A DNA stretch of 64,000 nt from Kluyvera intermedia. GTDB taxonomy: Bacteria; Pseudomonadota; Gammaproteobacteria; Enterobacterales; Enterobacteriaceae. The notes below the pieces were generated by a model that saw nothing but the letters and a program-made list of their open reading frames with translations, was not told where the DNA came from and did not search any database. Of this stretch, positions 10,446 through 19,118 are shown one piece after another (within the stretch, counting starts at the first letter, position 1; each line of letters starts with the position of its first letter). Both the position numbers and the translations under genes were made by a program. Location: the NCBI RefSeq assembly GCF_021440345.1, contig NZ_JAKCNS010000011.1, forward strand, positions 124,001 to 188,000. The letters run 5' to 3'.

Positions 10446-10475
10446 CAGAAAAAAGGGCTGGATTGCTCCAGCCCT
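10446..10475 (-). terminator. bamC terminator
   Basis: AGGGCTGG/CCAGCCCT stem (10454-10461 with 10468-10475) followed on the minus strand by TTTTTT, just after the bamC stop. Confidence 0.9.
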
Positions 10476-10481
10476 GATTAA

Positions 10482-11516
10482 TTACTTCGTAAATGCGGCC
10501 TGGAATGCGGCTACCAGGGCGTCATTTTGAGACTGCGTCAGCGGATGACCTTTCGGATCGATGAACTGCAGACTACTACGGTTGTCCAGGTCGCCGACCT
10601 GAAGTTTGTAGTCGCCGGAAGCCATACCCGGGTCGCTCGCGCCAAGATCGCGCCAACGGCTTTCAGACAGCGGCTTGTAGGTTACTGCCACGCTGCCCTG
10701 AGAGCGGGTGCTGTCGGTCACTTTCATGCCCACTTTTTCCAGCGTAGCTGGCAAACGCTGCCATACCTGGTTGAACGGCGCACGAACGACCAGCATTGGC
10801 AGGCCGGTATCGTCGGCTGCGCTCTGGACGTCGAAGGTTGCACCTGCGGTACCTTTGGAAGCGTTCGCCGCATCGGTGGCGTTCTTATCAAGGCCAGCGG
10901 AAATCACGTTCAGCATTTCAGCGCTATAGCGCTGCAGCGAAGCACGATCGGCAACGGCTTTACCTGCTTGTTCGAGGTTAACCAGTTTTACCATCACCGC
11001 CTGCTGATAGCCCTGCGGCTGCACGGAGATTTGATAACGACCGCGGTACTGCTGGTCTTCATCAAGACGGTTCCAGTCAACCCAGTCCGTGGTCAGCGTT
11101 TGGCTTGCATCATCACGTTTGGTAATGGTGTAGTTTTTCGCCTGAACGATGCTGACAACCTGTGGCCACAGAGAACCGCTACGGCTATTTTCAACCAGTA
11201 GCGTAGCTGTGTCGCCGGTAAACTGGGTACGCGCACCGGATACCAGCGCCAGCGCCTGAGCCGGTGGACGGATATCCAGCGCCTTACCTACGGCACCGCT
11301 GCCGTTAGCGACCGGGATGTTGTAGTCGCCATTTTCAATCGGCAGGATCATCCCCGCAGGGGCGTGAAGTTCACTTAACGGTGCTGCATCCAGGTAGGAT
11401 TCATCACCGCTCACCTGGCGCTTATAGCGCGAGTCGGAACTACAAGCTGCAAGCAGTAGAACCAACGAAACACCCGCAACCTTCGCCAGGCGCGACTTCT
11501 GTACTGAGTAAGCCAT
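10482..11516 (-). CDS. bamC: Outer membrane assembly lipoprotein BamC
   Basis: Lipoprotein subunit of the BAM complex that inserts beta-barrel proteins into the outer membrane. 344 residues from ATG at 11516, the E. coli length; the in-frame TTG one codon earlier is disfavoured because GGGAG sits well for the ATG. A signal peptide ends in the lipobox LLAAC (Cys25), followed by the unstructured BamD-binding segment ([19 protein letters not shown]) and two helix-grip domains. It lies 16 bp downstream of dapA and is co-transcribed with it, a conserved arrangement. Confidence 0.96.
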   Translation of the reverse strand: MAYSVQKSRLAKVAGVSLVLLLAACSSDSRYKRQVSGDESYLDAAPLSELHAPAGMILPIENGDYNIPVANGSGAVGKALDIRPPAQALALVSGARTQFTGDTATLLVENSRSGSLWPQVVSIVQAKNYTITKRDDASQTLTTDWVDWNRLDEDQQYRGRYQISVQPQGYQQAVMVKLVNLEQAGKAVADRASLQRYSAEMLNVISAGLDKNATDAANASKGTAGATFDVQSAADDTGLPMLVVRAPFNQVWQRLPATLEKVGMKVTDSTRSQGSVAVTYKPLSESRWRDLGASDPGMASGDYKLQVGDLDNRSSLQFIDPKGHPLTQSQNDALVAAFQAAFTK

Positions 11517-11532
11517 CAAATCTCCCTAAACT

Positions 11533-12411
11533 TTACAGCAAACCGGCATGCTTCAATGCGGATGCCACAACATCACGACCGTGGTCGGTGATAGGTGTCA
11601 TCGGCAAGCGCATGATATCGGTCGCCACAAGTCCCAATTCCTTACATGCCCATTTCACTGGGATAGGATTGGGTTCGACAAATAATTTATTGTGAAGCGG
11701 CATCAAACGTTGGTTGATGATACGCGCCTGCTCAAACTGGCCTTCTGCCGCCAGCTTGCACATTTCTGCCATATCACGTGCTGCAACGTTCGCCGTCACC
11801 GAAATGACGCCGTGACCGCCCAACTGCATGAAATCCAACCCGGAAGCATCATCACCGCTGAGCAGGATGAAATCGTCTGAAACCAGCTCTTTGATCTGGT
11901 GAACACGACTTAAGTTCCCCGTGGCTTCCTTAATCGCGATAATATTTTTAATTTTCGCAAGGCGACCTACGGTTTCCGGCAGCATATCGCAGCCGGTACG
12001 CGACGGCACATTATACAGGATTTGCGGCAGGTCAGTATGCTCGGCAATCGCTTTGAAGTGCTGGAACAGACCTTCCTGGGTCGGACGGTTGTAGTACGGG
12101 GTCACCGTCAGGCAGCCGACAACGCCGGTATTGTTAAAACGCTGGGTCAGGCTAATCGCCTCTGCGGTTGCATTTGCCCCCGTTCCTGCGATAACTGGAA
12201 TGCGGCCATCGGCCAGTTCCAGCGTGGTCATCACCACGTCGCCATGCTCTTCGTGGCTGAGCGTTGCGGACTCGCCGGTAGTCCCTACCGACACGATCGC
12301 CGAGGTTCCGTTGGCGACATGGTAATCAATCAGTTTTTTCAGGCTTGAACGGTCGACATTACCTTTTTCATCCATCGGCGTGACAAGCGCTACAATACTT
12401 CCCGTGAACAT
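11533..12411 (-). CDS. dapA: 4-hydroxy-tetrahydrodipicolinate synthase DapA
   Basis: Condenses pyruvate with aspartate-semialdehyde, the first committed step to diaminopimelate and lysine. 292 residues with [17 protein letters not shown] as N-terminus, as in E. coli; the frame is open 13 codons further upstream, but those have no family similarity. Motifs [14 protein letters not shown] (Tyr of the catalytic triad, Arg of the substrate site) and the Schiff-base Lys in [10 protein letters not shown] are present. First gene of dapA-bamC, divergent from gcvR. Confidence 0.97.
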   Translation of the reverse strand: MFTGSIVALVTPMDEKGNVDRSSLKKLIDYHVANGTSAIVSVGTTGESATLSHEEHGDVVMTTLELADGRIPVIAGTGANATAEAISLTQRFNNTGVVGCLTVTPYYNRPTQEGLFQHFKAIAEHTDLPQILYNVPSRTGCDMLPETVGRLAKIKNIIAIKEATGNLSRVHQIKELVSDDFILLSGDDASGLDFMQLGGHGVISVTANVAARDMAEMCKLAAEGQFEQARIINQRLMPLHNKLFVEPNPIPVKWACKELGLVATDIMRLPMTPITDHGRDVVASALKHAGLL

Positions 12412-12565
12412 GGGCCATCCTCTGTGCTGACGTGCGGACATGAGTCTCAATGGTACGTTTGGTCTTGTAATAAAAGCAAGAGACTGAAGCCCTTCAGAAT
12501 GTTGTATGCCGGTTTTTTTTATGCTTTCCTAGGGTATACCGCACCTTTTTAAAGGAAGAACAGGT

Positions 12566-13138
12566 TTGACAGCCTCATTACAACACTATCTGGTCATCAC
12601 AGCCCTGGGCGCGGATCGCCCTGGCATCGTCAATACGATCACTCGTCACGTCAGTAGTTGTGGCTGCAACATCGAAGACAGTCGTTTGGCTATGCTGGGA
12701 GATGAGTTCACTTTTATTATGCTGCTTTCCGGCACCTGGAACGCCATTACCCTCATTGAATCGACCCTGCCGCTAAAAGGGGCAGAACTGGACCTGCTGA
12801 TTGTGATGAAGCGCACCACTGCTCGCCCTCGTCCGGCGATGCCCGCCACCGTGTGGGTTCAGGTGGAAGTTCCCGACTCCCCGCACATCATTGAGCGTTT
12901 TACCGCTCTCTTCGATAGCTGGGAGATGAACATCGCCGAGCTGGTTTCACGCACCCAACCGGGAGCCGACGCAGCCGCCGCCCAGCTATTCATCCAGATT
13001 ACTGCCCATAGTCCGGCTACGCAAAATGCATCAAATATTGAGCAAGCGTTCAAAGCCCTATGTACAGAATTGAAAGCGCAAGGCAGTATAAACGTGATCA
13101 ATTATTCACAGCATGATGAACAGGATGGAGATGAGTAA
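12566..13138 (+). CDS. gcvR: Glycine cleavage transcriptional repressor GcvR
   Basis: Accessory regulator with two ACT domains (about residues 5-80 and 95-170) that binds the activator GcvA and blocks gcvTHP activation when glycine is low. 190 residues, as in E. coli. The start is a TTG codon behind AAAGGAAGAACAGG; no ATG or GTG gives the family N-terminus (QHYLVITALGADRPGI). The stop TAA shares one base with the bcp ATG (13138), so the genes are translationally coupled. Confidence 0.94.
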   Translation: MTASLQHYLVITALGADRPGIVNTITRHVSSCGCNIEDSRLAMLGDEFTFIMLLSGTWNAITLIESTLPLKGAELDLLIVMKRTTARPRPAMPATVWVQVEVPDSPHIIERFTALFDSWEMNIAELVSRTQPGADAAAAQLFIQITAHSPATQNASNIEQAFKALCTELKAQGSINVINYSQHDEQDGDE

Positions 13139-13608
13139 TGAACCCACTGAAAGCCGGTGATATCGCACCGAAATTTAGTTTGCCCGATCAAGACGGCGAG
13201 CAGGTAAATTTGACCGACTTCCAGGGACAACGTGTTCTGGTCTATTTCTACCCGAAAGCGATGACCCCTGGCTGCACCGTGCAGGCTTGCGGCCTTCGCG
13301 ACAATATGGACGAACTGAAAAAAGCGGGCGTAGAGGTTCTGGGTATCAGCACCGATAAACCAGAAAAACTGTCCCGTTTCGCCGAAAAAGAGCTGCTTAA
13401 CTTCACGCTGCTCTCCGATGAAGATCATCAGGTCTGCGAACAGTTTGGTATCTGGGGCGAAAAATCCTTCATGGGTAAAACCTATGATGGTATTCACCGC
13501 ATCAGCTTCCTGGTGGACGCTGACGGCAAAGTTGAACATGTGTTTGATGACTTCAAAACCAGCAACCACCACGATATCGTGCTGGGCTGGCTGCAAGCGA
13601 ACGCGTGA
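13138..13608 (+). CDS. bcp: Thiol peroxidase Bcp (peroxiredoxin Q)
   Basis: Peroxiredoxin that reduces hydrogen peroxide and organic peroxides at the expense of thioredoxin. 156 residues, the usual size. The peroxidatic Cys is in YPKAMTPGCTVQACG, with the resolving Cys five residues later, as in the atypical two-Cys BCP class. Its start overlaps the gcvR stop by one base. In E. coli K-12 the hyf hydrogenase-4 cluster lies downstream; here only a terminator separates bcp from perM. Confidence 0.96.
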   Translation: MNPLKAGDIAPKFSLPDQDGEQVNLTDFQGQRVLVYFYPKAMTPGCTVQACGLRDNMDELKKAGVEVLGISTDKPEKLSRFAEKELLNFTLLSDEDHQVCEQFGIWGEKSFMGKTYDGIHRISFLVDADGKVEHVFDDFKTSNHHDIVLGWLQANA

Positions 13609-13621
13609 TATCCCAATGAAT

Positions 13622-13651
13622 TAAAAAAGCCGACGTGATGTCGGCTTTTTA
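13622..13651. terminator. Bidirectional terminator between bcp and perM
   Basis: AAAAGCCGAC-GTGAT-GTCGGCTTTT: a strong stem with A and T runs on both sides between two convergent genes. Confidence 0.92.
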
Positions 13652-13654
13652 TTA

Positions 13655-14716
13655 TCAGGACTCTTCTACCGCCAGCCCGTCCGGCCAGGCATGGACCACC
13701 GCCTTAATCAGCGTCGCGAGCGGAATCGCAAAGAAGACGCCCCAGAACCCCCACAGCCCACCGAAAATTACCACCGACAGAATAATCACCAGCGGATGCA
13801 GGTTTACCGCTTCAGAGAACAGCACCGGCACCAGCAGGTTGCCGTCCAGCCCCTGAATAATCAGATACACTGCGAACAGGCTCCAGAATTCGGTGCCAAG
13901 ACCGAACTGGAACAGCGCTACGCAGACCACCGGAATAGTCACCACAAACGCCCCGATGTAAGGAATCAGTACCGATAGCCCCACCAGCACCGCCAGCAGC
14001 AGCGAGTAGTTGAGGCCAAACATCAGGAAACCAAGCCAGGTGGCAATACCCACCACCACCATTTCCAGCACTTTGCCACGAATATAGTTGGTGATTTGCT
14101 GGTTCATCTCTTTCCATACCTGCCCTGCCAGCCCACGGTTACGCGGCAGCACCCGGCGAACGGCATTAAGCATTTGCTCTTTGTCCTTAACCAGGAAAAA
14201 GACCATCAGCGGCACCAGCACCAGATAGACCGCCAGCGTCAACAGCCCGACCAGCGATGCGACCGAATACTTCACCACCGAGTCGCCCATGGTCAGCATG
14301 CGGCTACGCATATTTTCGGCCATCGCGTCGATAATGCCCGCATCCATTAGCGCCGGATAGCGGCGCGGCAGCGTGGCGGCAAAGTCAGACAATTTATTGA
14401 GCATGCCCGGCATATCATGGATGAGATTAATCCCTTGCTGCCACGCAATTGGCATCACCACGAATGACATCAGCAGCAGGATGCCGACGAATAGCACCAG
14501 CACGACGCTGGTCGCCCAGCGTCTCGACCAGCCCAGACGCTCCAGACGCACGGTCGGCCACTCCAGCAAATACGCCAGAACCAACGCCACCAGCAGCGGC
14601 GCCAGCAGGCCGCTGAAGAAAAACAGAATGCAAAAACCGGCCAGCAGAATCACCAGCAGCGCTATCGCTTCGGGGTCGCTAAATCGGCGACGGTACCACT
14701 GCATCAACATCTCGAG
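13655..14716 (-). CDS. perM: AI-2E-family membrane protein PerM
   Basis: Polytopic inner-membrane protein of the AI-2 exporter/PerM family, 353 residues from ATG at 14716, which matches the E. coli start MLEMLMQWYRRRFSDPEA; an 11-codon upstream extension in frame lacks support. About seven to eight hydrophobic spans are visible, including a pair near residues 15-50 and a block from 200 to the C-terminus (LNYSLLLAVLVGLSVLIPYIGAFVVTIP). Called a putative permease; the transported substrate in enterobacteria is unproven. Divergent from bepA, which matches E. coli order. Confidence 0.92.
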   Translation of the reverse strand, partial: LEMLMQWYRRRFSDPEAIALLVILLAGFCILFFFSGLLAPLLVALVLAYLLEWPTVRLERLGWSRRWATSVVLVLFVGILLLMSFVVMPIAWQQGINLIHDMPGMLNKLSDFAATLPRRYPALMDAGIIDAMAENMRSRMLTMGDSVVKYSVASLVGLLTLAVYLVLVPLMVFFLVKDKEQMLNAVRRVLPRNRGLAGQVWKEMNQQITNYIRGKVLEMVVVGIATWLGFLMFGLNYSLLLAVLVGLSVLIPYIGAFVVTIPVVCVALFQFGLGTEFWSLFAVYLIIQGLDGNLLVPVLFSEAVNLHPLVIILSVVIFGGLWGFWGVFFAIPLATLIKAVVHAWPDGLAVEES

Positions 14717-14933
14717 CATAAATCTATTCCCTGAGGCCTGTGCTTTCATACAGAACGTGAATTGTATCTAAGTGTCACAAAAAAGACTCCGCTTTTTATA
14801 ATTATCCCACAATCGCGCAATTATCATTTTCAATGATGAAGCAGATAGATACACTCGCAGAGCGGCTTTTTACGGAACGTAACGGTACGCTATTGGTCAA
14901 AACAGGCACATCCCACATTACAGGACAGAGGTT

Positions 14934-16397
14934 ATGTTCAGGCAGTTGAAAAAAACGCTGTTGGCATCCCTTATTGCGACGCTTGCACTCGGTCAGATAG
15001 CCCCTGCATTTGCGGACTCTGCGGACAATCTGCCGGATATGGGCACGTCCGCAGGAAGTACGCTCTCCATCGGTCAGGAGATGCAAATGGGGGATTACTA
15101 TGTTCGACAACTGCGCGGAAGCGCGCCGCTAATTAACGACCCGCTGCTGGTTCAATACATTAATTCGCTAGGCATGCGGCTGGTATCGCACGCCTTTTCA
15201 GTCCGTACGCCATTTCATTTCTATCTGATCAATAACGACGACATTAACGCCTTCGCCTTCTTTGGCGGTAACGTGGTGCTTCACTCCGCCCTATTCCGCT
15301 ACTCGGATACGGAAAGCCAGCTGGCGTCGGTAATGGCGCACGAAATCTCGCACGTGACCCAGCGTCATCTGGCACGCGCGATGGAAGACCAGAAACGTAA
15401 CGCCCCGCTTACGTGGGTCGGCGCGCTAGGCTCTATTCTATTAGCAATGGCCAGCCCGCAGGCCGGTATGGCGGCGCTGAGCGGTACGCTTGCAGGTACC
15501 CAACAGGGCATCATCAGTTTTACCCGTCAGAACGAAGAAGAAGCCGACCGCATTGGTATTCAGGTATTGCAGCGTTCGGGCTTTGATCCGCAGGCCATGC
15601 CGGCCTTTATGGAAAAACTGCTCGATCAGTCTCGCTACTCTTCGCGCCCGCCGGAAATGCTGTTAACCCACCCCCTGCCGGAGAGTCGTCTGTCGGATGC
15701 GCGTAACCGCGCCAACCAGATGCGTCCGGTGGTGGTGCAGTCCTCTGCCGATTTCTACTTCGCCAAAGCGCGTACGCTCGGCATGTATAATTCCGGCAAA
15801 AATCAGCTCGGCACCGACCTTCTCGACAGCTGGTCGAAAGGTAATATCCGCGAGCAGCATGCCACCCAGTACGGACGGGCACTGCTGGCGATGGAAGCCA
15901 AAAACTACGCGGACGCCAGCAAACAGCTACAGCCGCTGCTCAGCGCCGAGCCGCAAAACGCCTGGTATCTGGATCTCGCCACCGATATCGACCTCGGCCA
16001 GAACAAAGCGACGGAAGCCGTCAATCGCTTGAAGAATGCCCGCGAGCTACGTACCAACCCGGTATTGCAATTGAACCTCGCCAATGCCCTGCTCGAAGCC
16101 GGTCAGCCAGGGGAAGCTGCGACCATACTGAACCGCTACACCTTTAACTATAAAGAAGATACTAACGGCTGGGACCTGCTAGCCCAGGTGGAAAACAAGC
16201 TGGGTAATCGCGACCAGGAGTTAGCCGCTCGCGCCGAAAATATGGCGCTGGTAGGAAGGCTCGATCAGGCCATTTCGCTACTCAGCGCTGCCAGCGCGCA
16301 GGTTAAGCTACGCAGCCTGGAGCAGGCGCGCTACGATGCCCGCATTGACCAGTTGCGCCAGTTGCAAGAGCGCTTCCGCCCTTATCAGAAAATGTAA
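14934..16397 (+). CDS. bepA: Periplasmic metalloprotease/chaperone BepA
   Basis: Periplasmic M48-family zinc protease with TPR repeats that promotes assembly or clears stalled LptD and other outer-membrane proteins at the BAM complex. 487 residues, identical to the E. coli length. Signal peptide residues 1-27 (…[15 protein letters not shown]). HEISH places zinc ligands at His136 and His140 with catalytic Glu137; the third ligand region is [10 protein letters not shown]. The C-terminal half is TPR-like. yfgD starts 11 bp later. Confidence 0.96.
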   Translation: MFRQLKKTLLASLIATLALGQIAPAFADSADNLPDMGTSAGSTLSIGQEMQMGDYYVRQLRGSAPLINDPLLVQYINSLGMRLVSHAFSVRTPFHFYLINNDDINAFAFFGGNVVLHSALFRYSDTESQLASVMAHEISHVTQRHLARAMEDQKRNAPLTWVGALGSILLAMASPQAGMAALSGTLAGTQQGIISFTRQNEEEADRIGIQVLQRSGFDPQAMPAFMEKLLDQSRYSSRPPEMLLTHPLPESRLSDARNRANQMRPVVVQSSADFYFAKARTLGMYNSGKNQLGTDLLDSWSKGNIREQHATQYGRALLAMEAKNYADASKQLQPLLSAEPQNAWYLDLATDIDLGQNKATEAVNRLKNARELRTNPVLQLNLANALLEAGQPGEAATILNRYTFNYKEDTNGWDLLAQVENKLGNRDQELAARAENMALVGRLDQAISLLSAASAQVKLRSLEQARYDARIDQLRQLQERFRPYQKM

Positions 16398-16408
16398 CAG
16401 GAGAGACT

Positions 16409-16768
16409 ATGACGGATTCGGTCACCATCTACCATAACCCGCGCTGCTCAAAAAGCCGTGAGACCTTAAGCCTGTTGAAGGACAACGGCATCGAGCCAAG
16501 CGTGGTGCTCTATCTGGAGACACCGCCGGATGCCGCCGCGCTGCGCAAGCTGCTAAAAATGCTGGGCATGACCAGCGCTCGCGAACTGATGCGCCAGAAA
16601 GAAGATCTTTATAAAGCGCTTAATCTTAGTGACAGCCAGCTTACTGAAGAGGCATTAATCCAGGCGATGATAGACAATCCAAAGCTGATTGAGCGCCCGA
16701 TTGTCGTGAGCAACGGTCAGGCGCGAATTGGTCGTCCACCGGAACAAGTACTGGAAATTGTTCGCTAG
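16409..16768 (+). CDS. yfgD: ArsC-family protein YfgD
   Basis: 119-residue thioredoxin-fold protein of the arsenate-reductase family. YHNPRCSKSRETL contains the family active-site Cys, and RPIVVSNGQARIGRPPE is the conserved C-terminal Arg segment, so unlike YffB it keeps the residues associated with glutaredoxin-linked arsenate reductases. Activity for this member is not established. Operon with bepA (11 bp gap). It converges, with 6 bp to spare, on the accessory regulator gene that begins the inserted island. Confidence 0.9.
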   Translation: MTDSVTIYHNPRCSKSRETLSLLKDNGIEPSVVLYLETPPDAAALRKLLKMLGMTSARELMRQKEDLYKALNLSDSQLTEEALIQAMIDNPKLIERPIVVSNGQARIGRPPEQVLEIVR

Positions 16769-16774
16769 TTTCCA

Positions 16775-17632
16775 TTAAGGCCGCAGCGCTTCCAAAAAAG
16801 CCTGCGGCGTCATATTCCCCAGTTTTTTCTGTTCCTTTCCGCGATTAAAAATTGAACACAGCCTGGTGACCAGCTCATCCGGCGTGCAAATCCGAGCGGC
16901 GGGAATAATCTCTGCCAGCGGCAGCATCACCTGAACCGCTAATCGCTTATTTACCGCCTGCGTCGTGCGCCCGGAAATCCCCCTCTCGCGCAACCGATGA
17001 CTGAGCGCATTCACCAGCCCCTCGTTCAACCACTCGTCTGTTTGTATCTCAACAGATTGGATATCACCCGGGAACTGCGCCAATATCTCATCCAGCCAAT
17101 TCACCACCAGGGAAGAAGACATACCGGAATAGACGCGCGCATAGCACCAACCGCTAATCGGCTCCTGCGCCCACAGTAAATGGTGGTCGCCATCGTCATC
17201 CATGTGCAGCGATAAAAAACGGTAGTGCAGCGTCAACGACTGCGCTTTGGCTCCCGCCTTTAGCGCTTTTTTGCCGCACAGCACCTCACCGGCACCCCGC
17301 TGATACGAAGGCTTCAGATAGCGATTTAACGTTGCGCGGGACAGCGGGATCTCAAGCCCCTCCACCACCATAAACAGCAGATCGTCCAGCGGAGCCCGGA
17401 GTATTTCCCGTAAAGCGTTAATCAATACAACCTGCTCTTGTCTCATCGCTTTGTGTACAACAACGGGAGTGGTACTCCGATCCGCCGTCTGCTCCCGATT
17501 TCGCCAGCGGCGTACCGTCGTTACCGAAATTCCCAGCTCACGCGCCAGTTCACGGTCGCTCTTATCCGACTCCTGCAGATATTTCCTGACTCTAGGCGTC
17601 GTCGTGGCGTTGGCGTGCAGCTTAATTTCCAT
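16775..17632 (-). CDS. Transposase-derived putative regulator of the EIIC-aminopeptidase operon
   Basis: 285-residue protein of unassigned function. Residues 5-46 (LHANATTTPRVRKYLQES…ELARELGISVTTVRRWRNRE) form a helix-turn-helix of the kind that opens IS481/IS3-type transposases, and LSRATLNRYLKPSYQRG (97-113) looks like the second HTH. Residues 138-220 resemble the RNase-H-like DDE core, with Asp145 in LHMDDDG and Asp199 in VEIQTDE at the expected spots. The C-terminal motif carrying the last catalytic Glu (NGKxER in active enzymes) is not present. No terminal inverted repeats were seen. It is divergent from the PTS operon across 166 bp, the typical place for a local regulator. Start ATG follows AAGGATATCT. 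DNA binding and regulation are inference. Confidence 0.7.
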   Translation of the reverse strand: MEIKLHANATTTPRVRKYLQESDKSDRELARELGISVTTVRRWRNREQTADRSTTPVVVHKAMRQEQVVLINALREILRAPLDDLLFMVVEGLEIPLSRATLNRYLKPSYQRGAGEVLCGKKALKAGAKAQSLTLHYRFLSLHMDDDGDHHLLWAQEPISGWCYARVYSGMSSSLVVNWLDEILAQFPGDIQSVEIQTDEWLNEGLVNALSHRLRERGISGRTTQAVNKRLAVQVMLPLAEIIPAARICTPDELVTRLCSIFNRGKEQKKLGNMTPQAFLEALRP

Positions 17633-17693
17633 AGATATCCTTTCGTTTTTCGTGACTAATCATATGAGATTTACATATATTAAGTCGATACGA

Positions 17694-17709
17694 TGTGACC
17701 CGTTTCACC
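17694..17709 (+). promoter_or_regulatory. CRP site, class II position
   Basis: TGTGACCCGTTTCACC has a perfect TGTGA half and a 4/5 TCACA half with the required six-base spacer. Its centre (17701.5) falls exactly 41.5 bp before the start point predicted from the -10 at 17731-17736, the class II activator position. Confidence 0.78.
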
Positions 17710-17730
17710 TTTCCGCTTTCGGTTTTCTTC

Positions 17731-17736
17731 AATAAT
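17731..17736 (+). promoter_or_regulatory. Predicted -10 of the PTS EIIC operon
   Basis: AATAAT matches TATAAT at 5 of 6 positions, giving a predicted start near 17743 and a leader of about 56 nt. No good -35 hexamer is present, as expected if CRP replaces it. Confidence 0.6.
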
Positions 17737-17798
17737 CCCTTCGTCGTTTTCTATTACATAACACACACAATGTCCGTTAATCTTATACGGAGTTCACA

Positions 17799-19115
17799 AT
17801 GAACAATGTTCTGGGATTTTTAGAAGAGAAATTGATGCCGATTGCCGCGAAAACCGCACAGCAGCGTCATCTCGGTGCCATTCGCGGCGCATATGTCTCC
17901 TTCATGCCTTTCATTATCGTGGGTTCCATTCTGCTGGTCATTTCGTCGTTCCCGAATCAGACCTATCAGCAGTTTATGTCTCACTACTTTGGTGCCAACT
18001 GGAGTGCCATCATCGAGATCCCGTTTAACGCGGTGTTCTCCACCATGTCACTGTTTATCAGCTTCCTCGTTGCCTACCGCCTGGCCGAACACTACGAGAG
18101 CGATCGCCTCTCATGCGGCATCCTGGCACTGGTCAGCTTCTTAATACTGACGCCGTTTATCAAAGTCGCCGAAAACGGCGGCATCACCGTGATGCCGGTC
18201 GAATGGATTGGCACCAAAGGTCTATTTGTTGCCATGATTGGTTCGCTGCTGTGGACCGAGCTGTTCTGCTGGCTGAAGCGCAAAAAGCTGGTTATCAAGA
18301 TGCCAGAAGGCGTGCCGCCTGCGGTGCAGGAGTCTTTCGCCGCGCTGCTCCCGGCGTTAGTGGTAATGATTCTGGTGCTGGCTATCCGCATCGGTTTTGA
18401 AAACACTCACTATCAGACCATCCACCAGTTTATTTATGACGTGGTTGCAACGCCGGTTCGCCACTTCGGCACCTCCTATTTCGGCGCGCTGATGACGGTC
18501 TTCAGCATCACCATTCTGTGGTCGGTGGGCATTAACTCCGGCTCAATGGTCAACGGCATCATTCGCCCACTGTGGATGGAAAACCAGACCGACAACATCG
18601 CTGCCATTCAGGCCGGTGTTACCCCGCCACATATCATTACCGAGCAGTTCTTCGACATGATCTGGATGGGCGGTGCCGGTGCAACGCTGTCGCTGGTTAT
18701 CGCGATGCTGATTTTTGCCCGTAGTAAAAGTATGCGTGAAGTGGCGCGGCTTGGGGCTGGGGCATCGGTCTTTAACATCAACGAACCGGTGCTTTTCGGC
18801 CTGCCGGTTATTATGAACCCTATTATGCTGATCCCGTTCAACCTGGTGCCGCTGGTCCTGGTGACGATTCAGTATGTGGCAATGAAAATTGGCATGGTCG
18901 CGGTGACTACCGGGGTGTTTATTCCATGGACGCTGCCGCCGGTCATCAGCGGCTTCATCGTCACCGGGCATATTTCCGGGAGCGTGATGCAAATACTGAA
19001 CCTGCTGATTGGCGCGATGCTCTATCTGCCGTTTATGCGCATCCTCGACAAGCAGTACCGCAGTGCAGAAATAAGTGAAACTCAGGGATCTAATACGCTA
19101 GCAAAACAGGAGTAA
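17799..19115 (+). CDS. PTS EIIC, cellobiose/chitobiose (Lac) family, orphan
   Basis: 438-residue membrane component of a phosphotransferase transporter of the lactose/cellobiose family (CelB/ChbC-like), usual length. About ten hydrophobic spans are visible. The signature FNINEPVLFGLPVIMNP holds the conserved substrate-site Glu (Glu329). No EIIB or EIIA domain is fused and none is encoded nearby, so it must borrow EIIA/EIIB (for example chitobiose or cellobiose components from elsewhere) or act differently. First gene of a three-gene operon: 3 bp separate it from the glycosylasparaginase. ATG follows TACGGAG. The sugar is unknown; the operon context points to a glycosylated amino acid or peptide, while family membership alone points to a beta-linked disaccharide. 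Confidence 0.9.
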   Translation: MNNVLGFLEEKLMPIAAKTAQQRHLGAIRGAYVSFMPFIIVGSILLVISSFPNQTYQQFMSHYFGANWSAIIEIPFNAVFSTMSLFISFLVAYRLAEHYESDRLSCGILALVSFLILTPFIKVAENGGITVMPVEWIGTKGLFVAMIGSLLWTELFCWLKRKKLVIKMPEGVPPAVQESFAALLPALVVMILVLAIRIGFENTHYQTIHQFIYDVVATPVRHFGTSYFGALMTVFSITILWSVGINSGSMVNGIIRPLWMENQTDNIAAIQAGVTPPHIITEQFFDMIWMGGAGATLSLVIAMLIFARSKSMREVARLGAGASVFNINEPVLFGLPVIMNPIMLIPFNLVPLVLVTIQYVAMKIGMVAVTTGVFIPWTLPPVISGFIVTGHISGSVMQILNLLIGAMLYLPFMRILDKQYRSAEISETQGSNTLAKQE

Positions 19116-19118
19116 GTG

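Noticed and set aside
13609-13654. Possible remnant of the hyf hydrogenase-4 cluster between bcp and perM
   Set aside because: Only 46 bp holding a bidirectional terminator; no coding relic. The cluster is simply absent.
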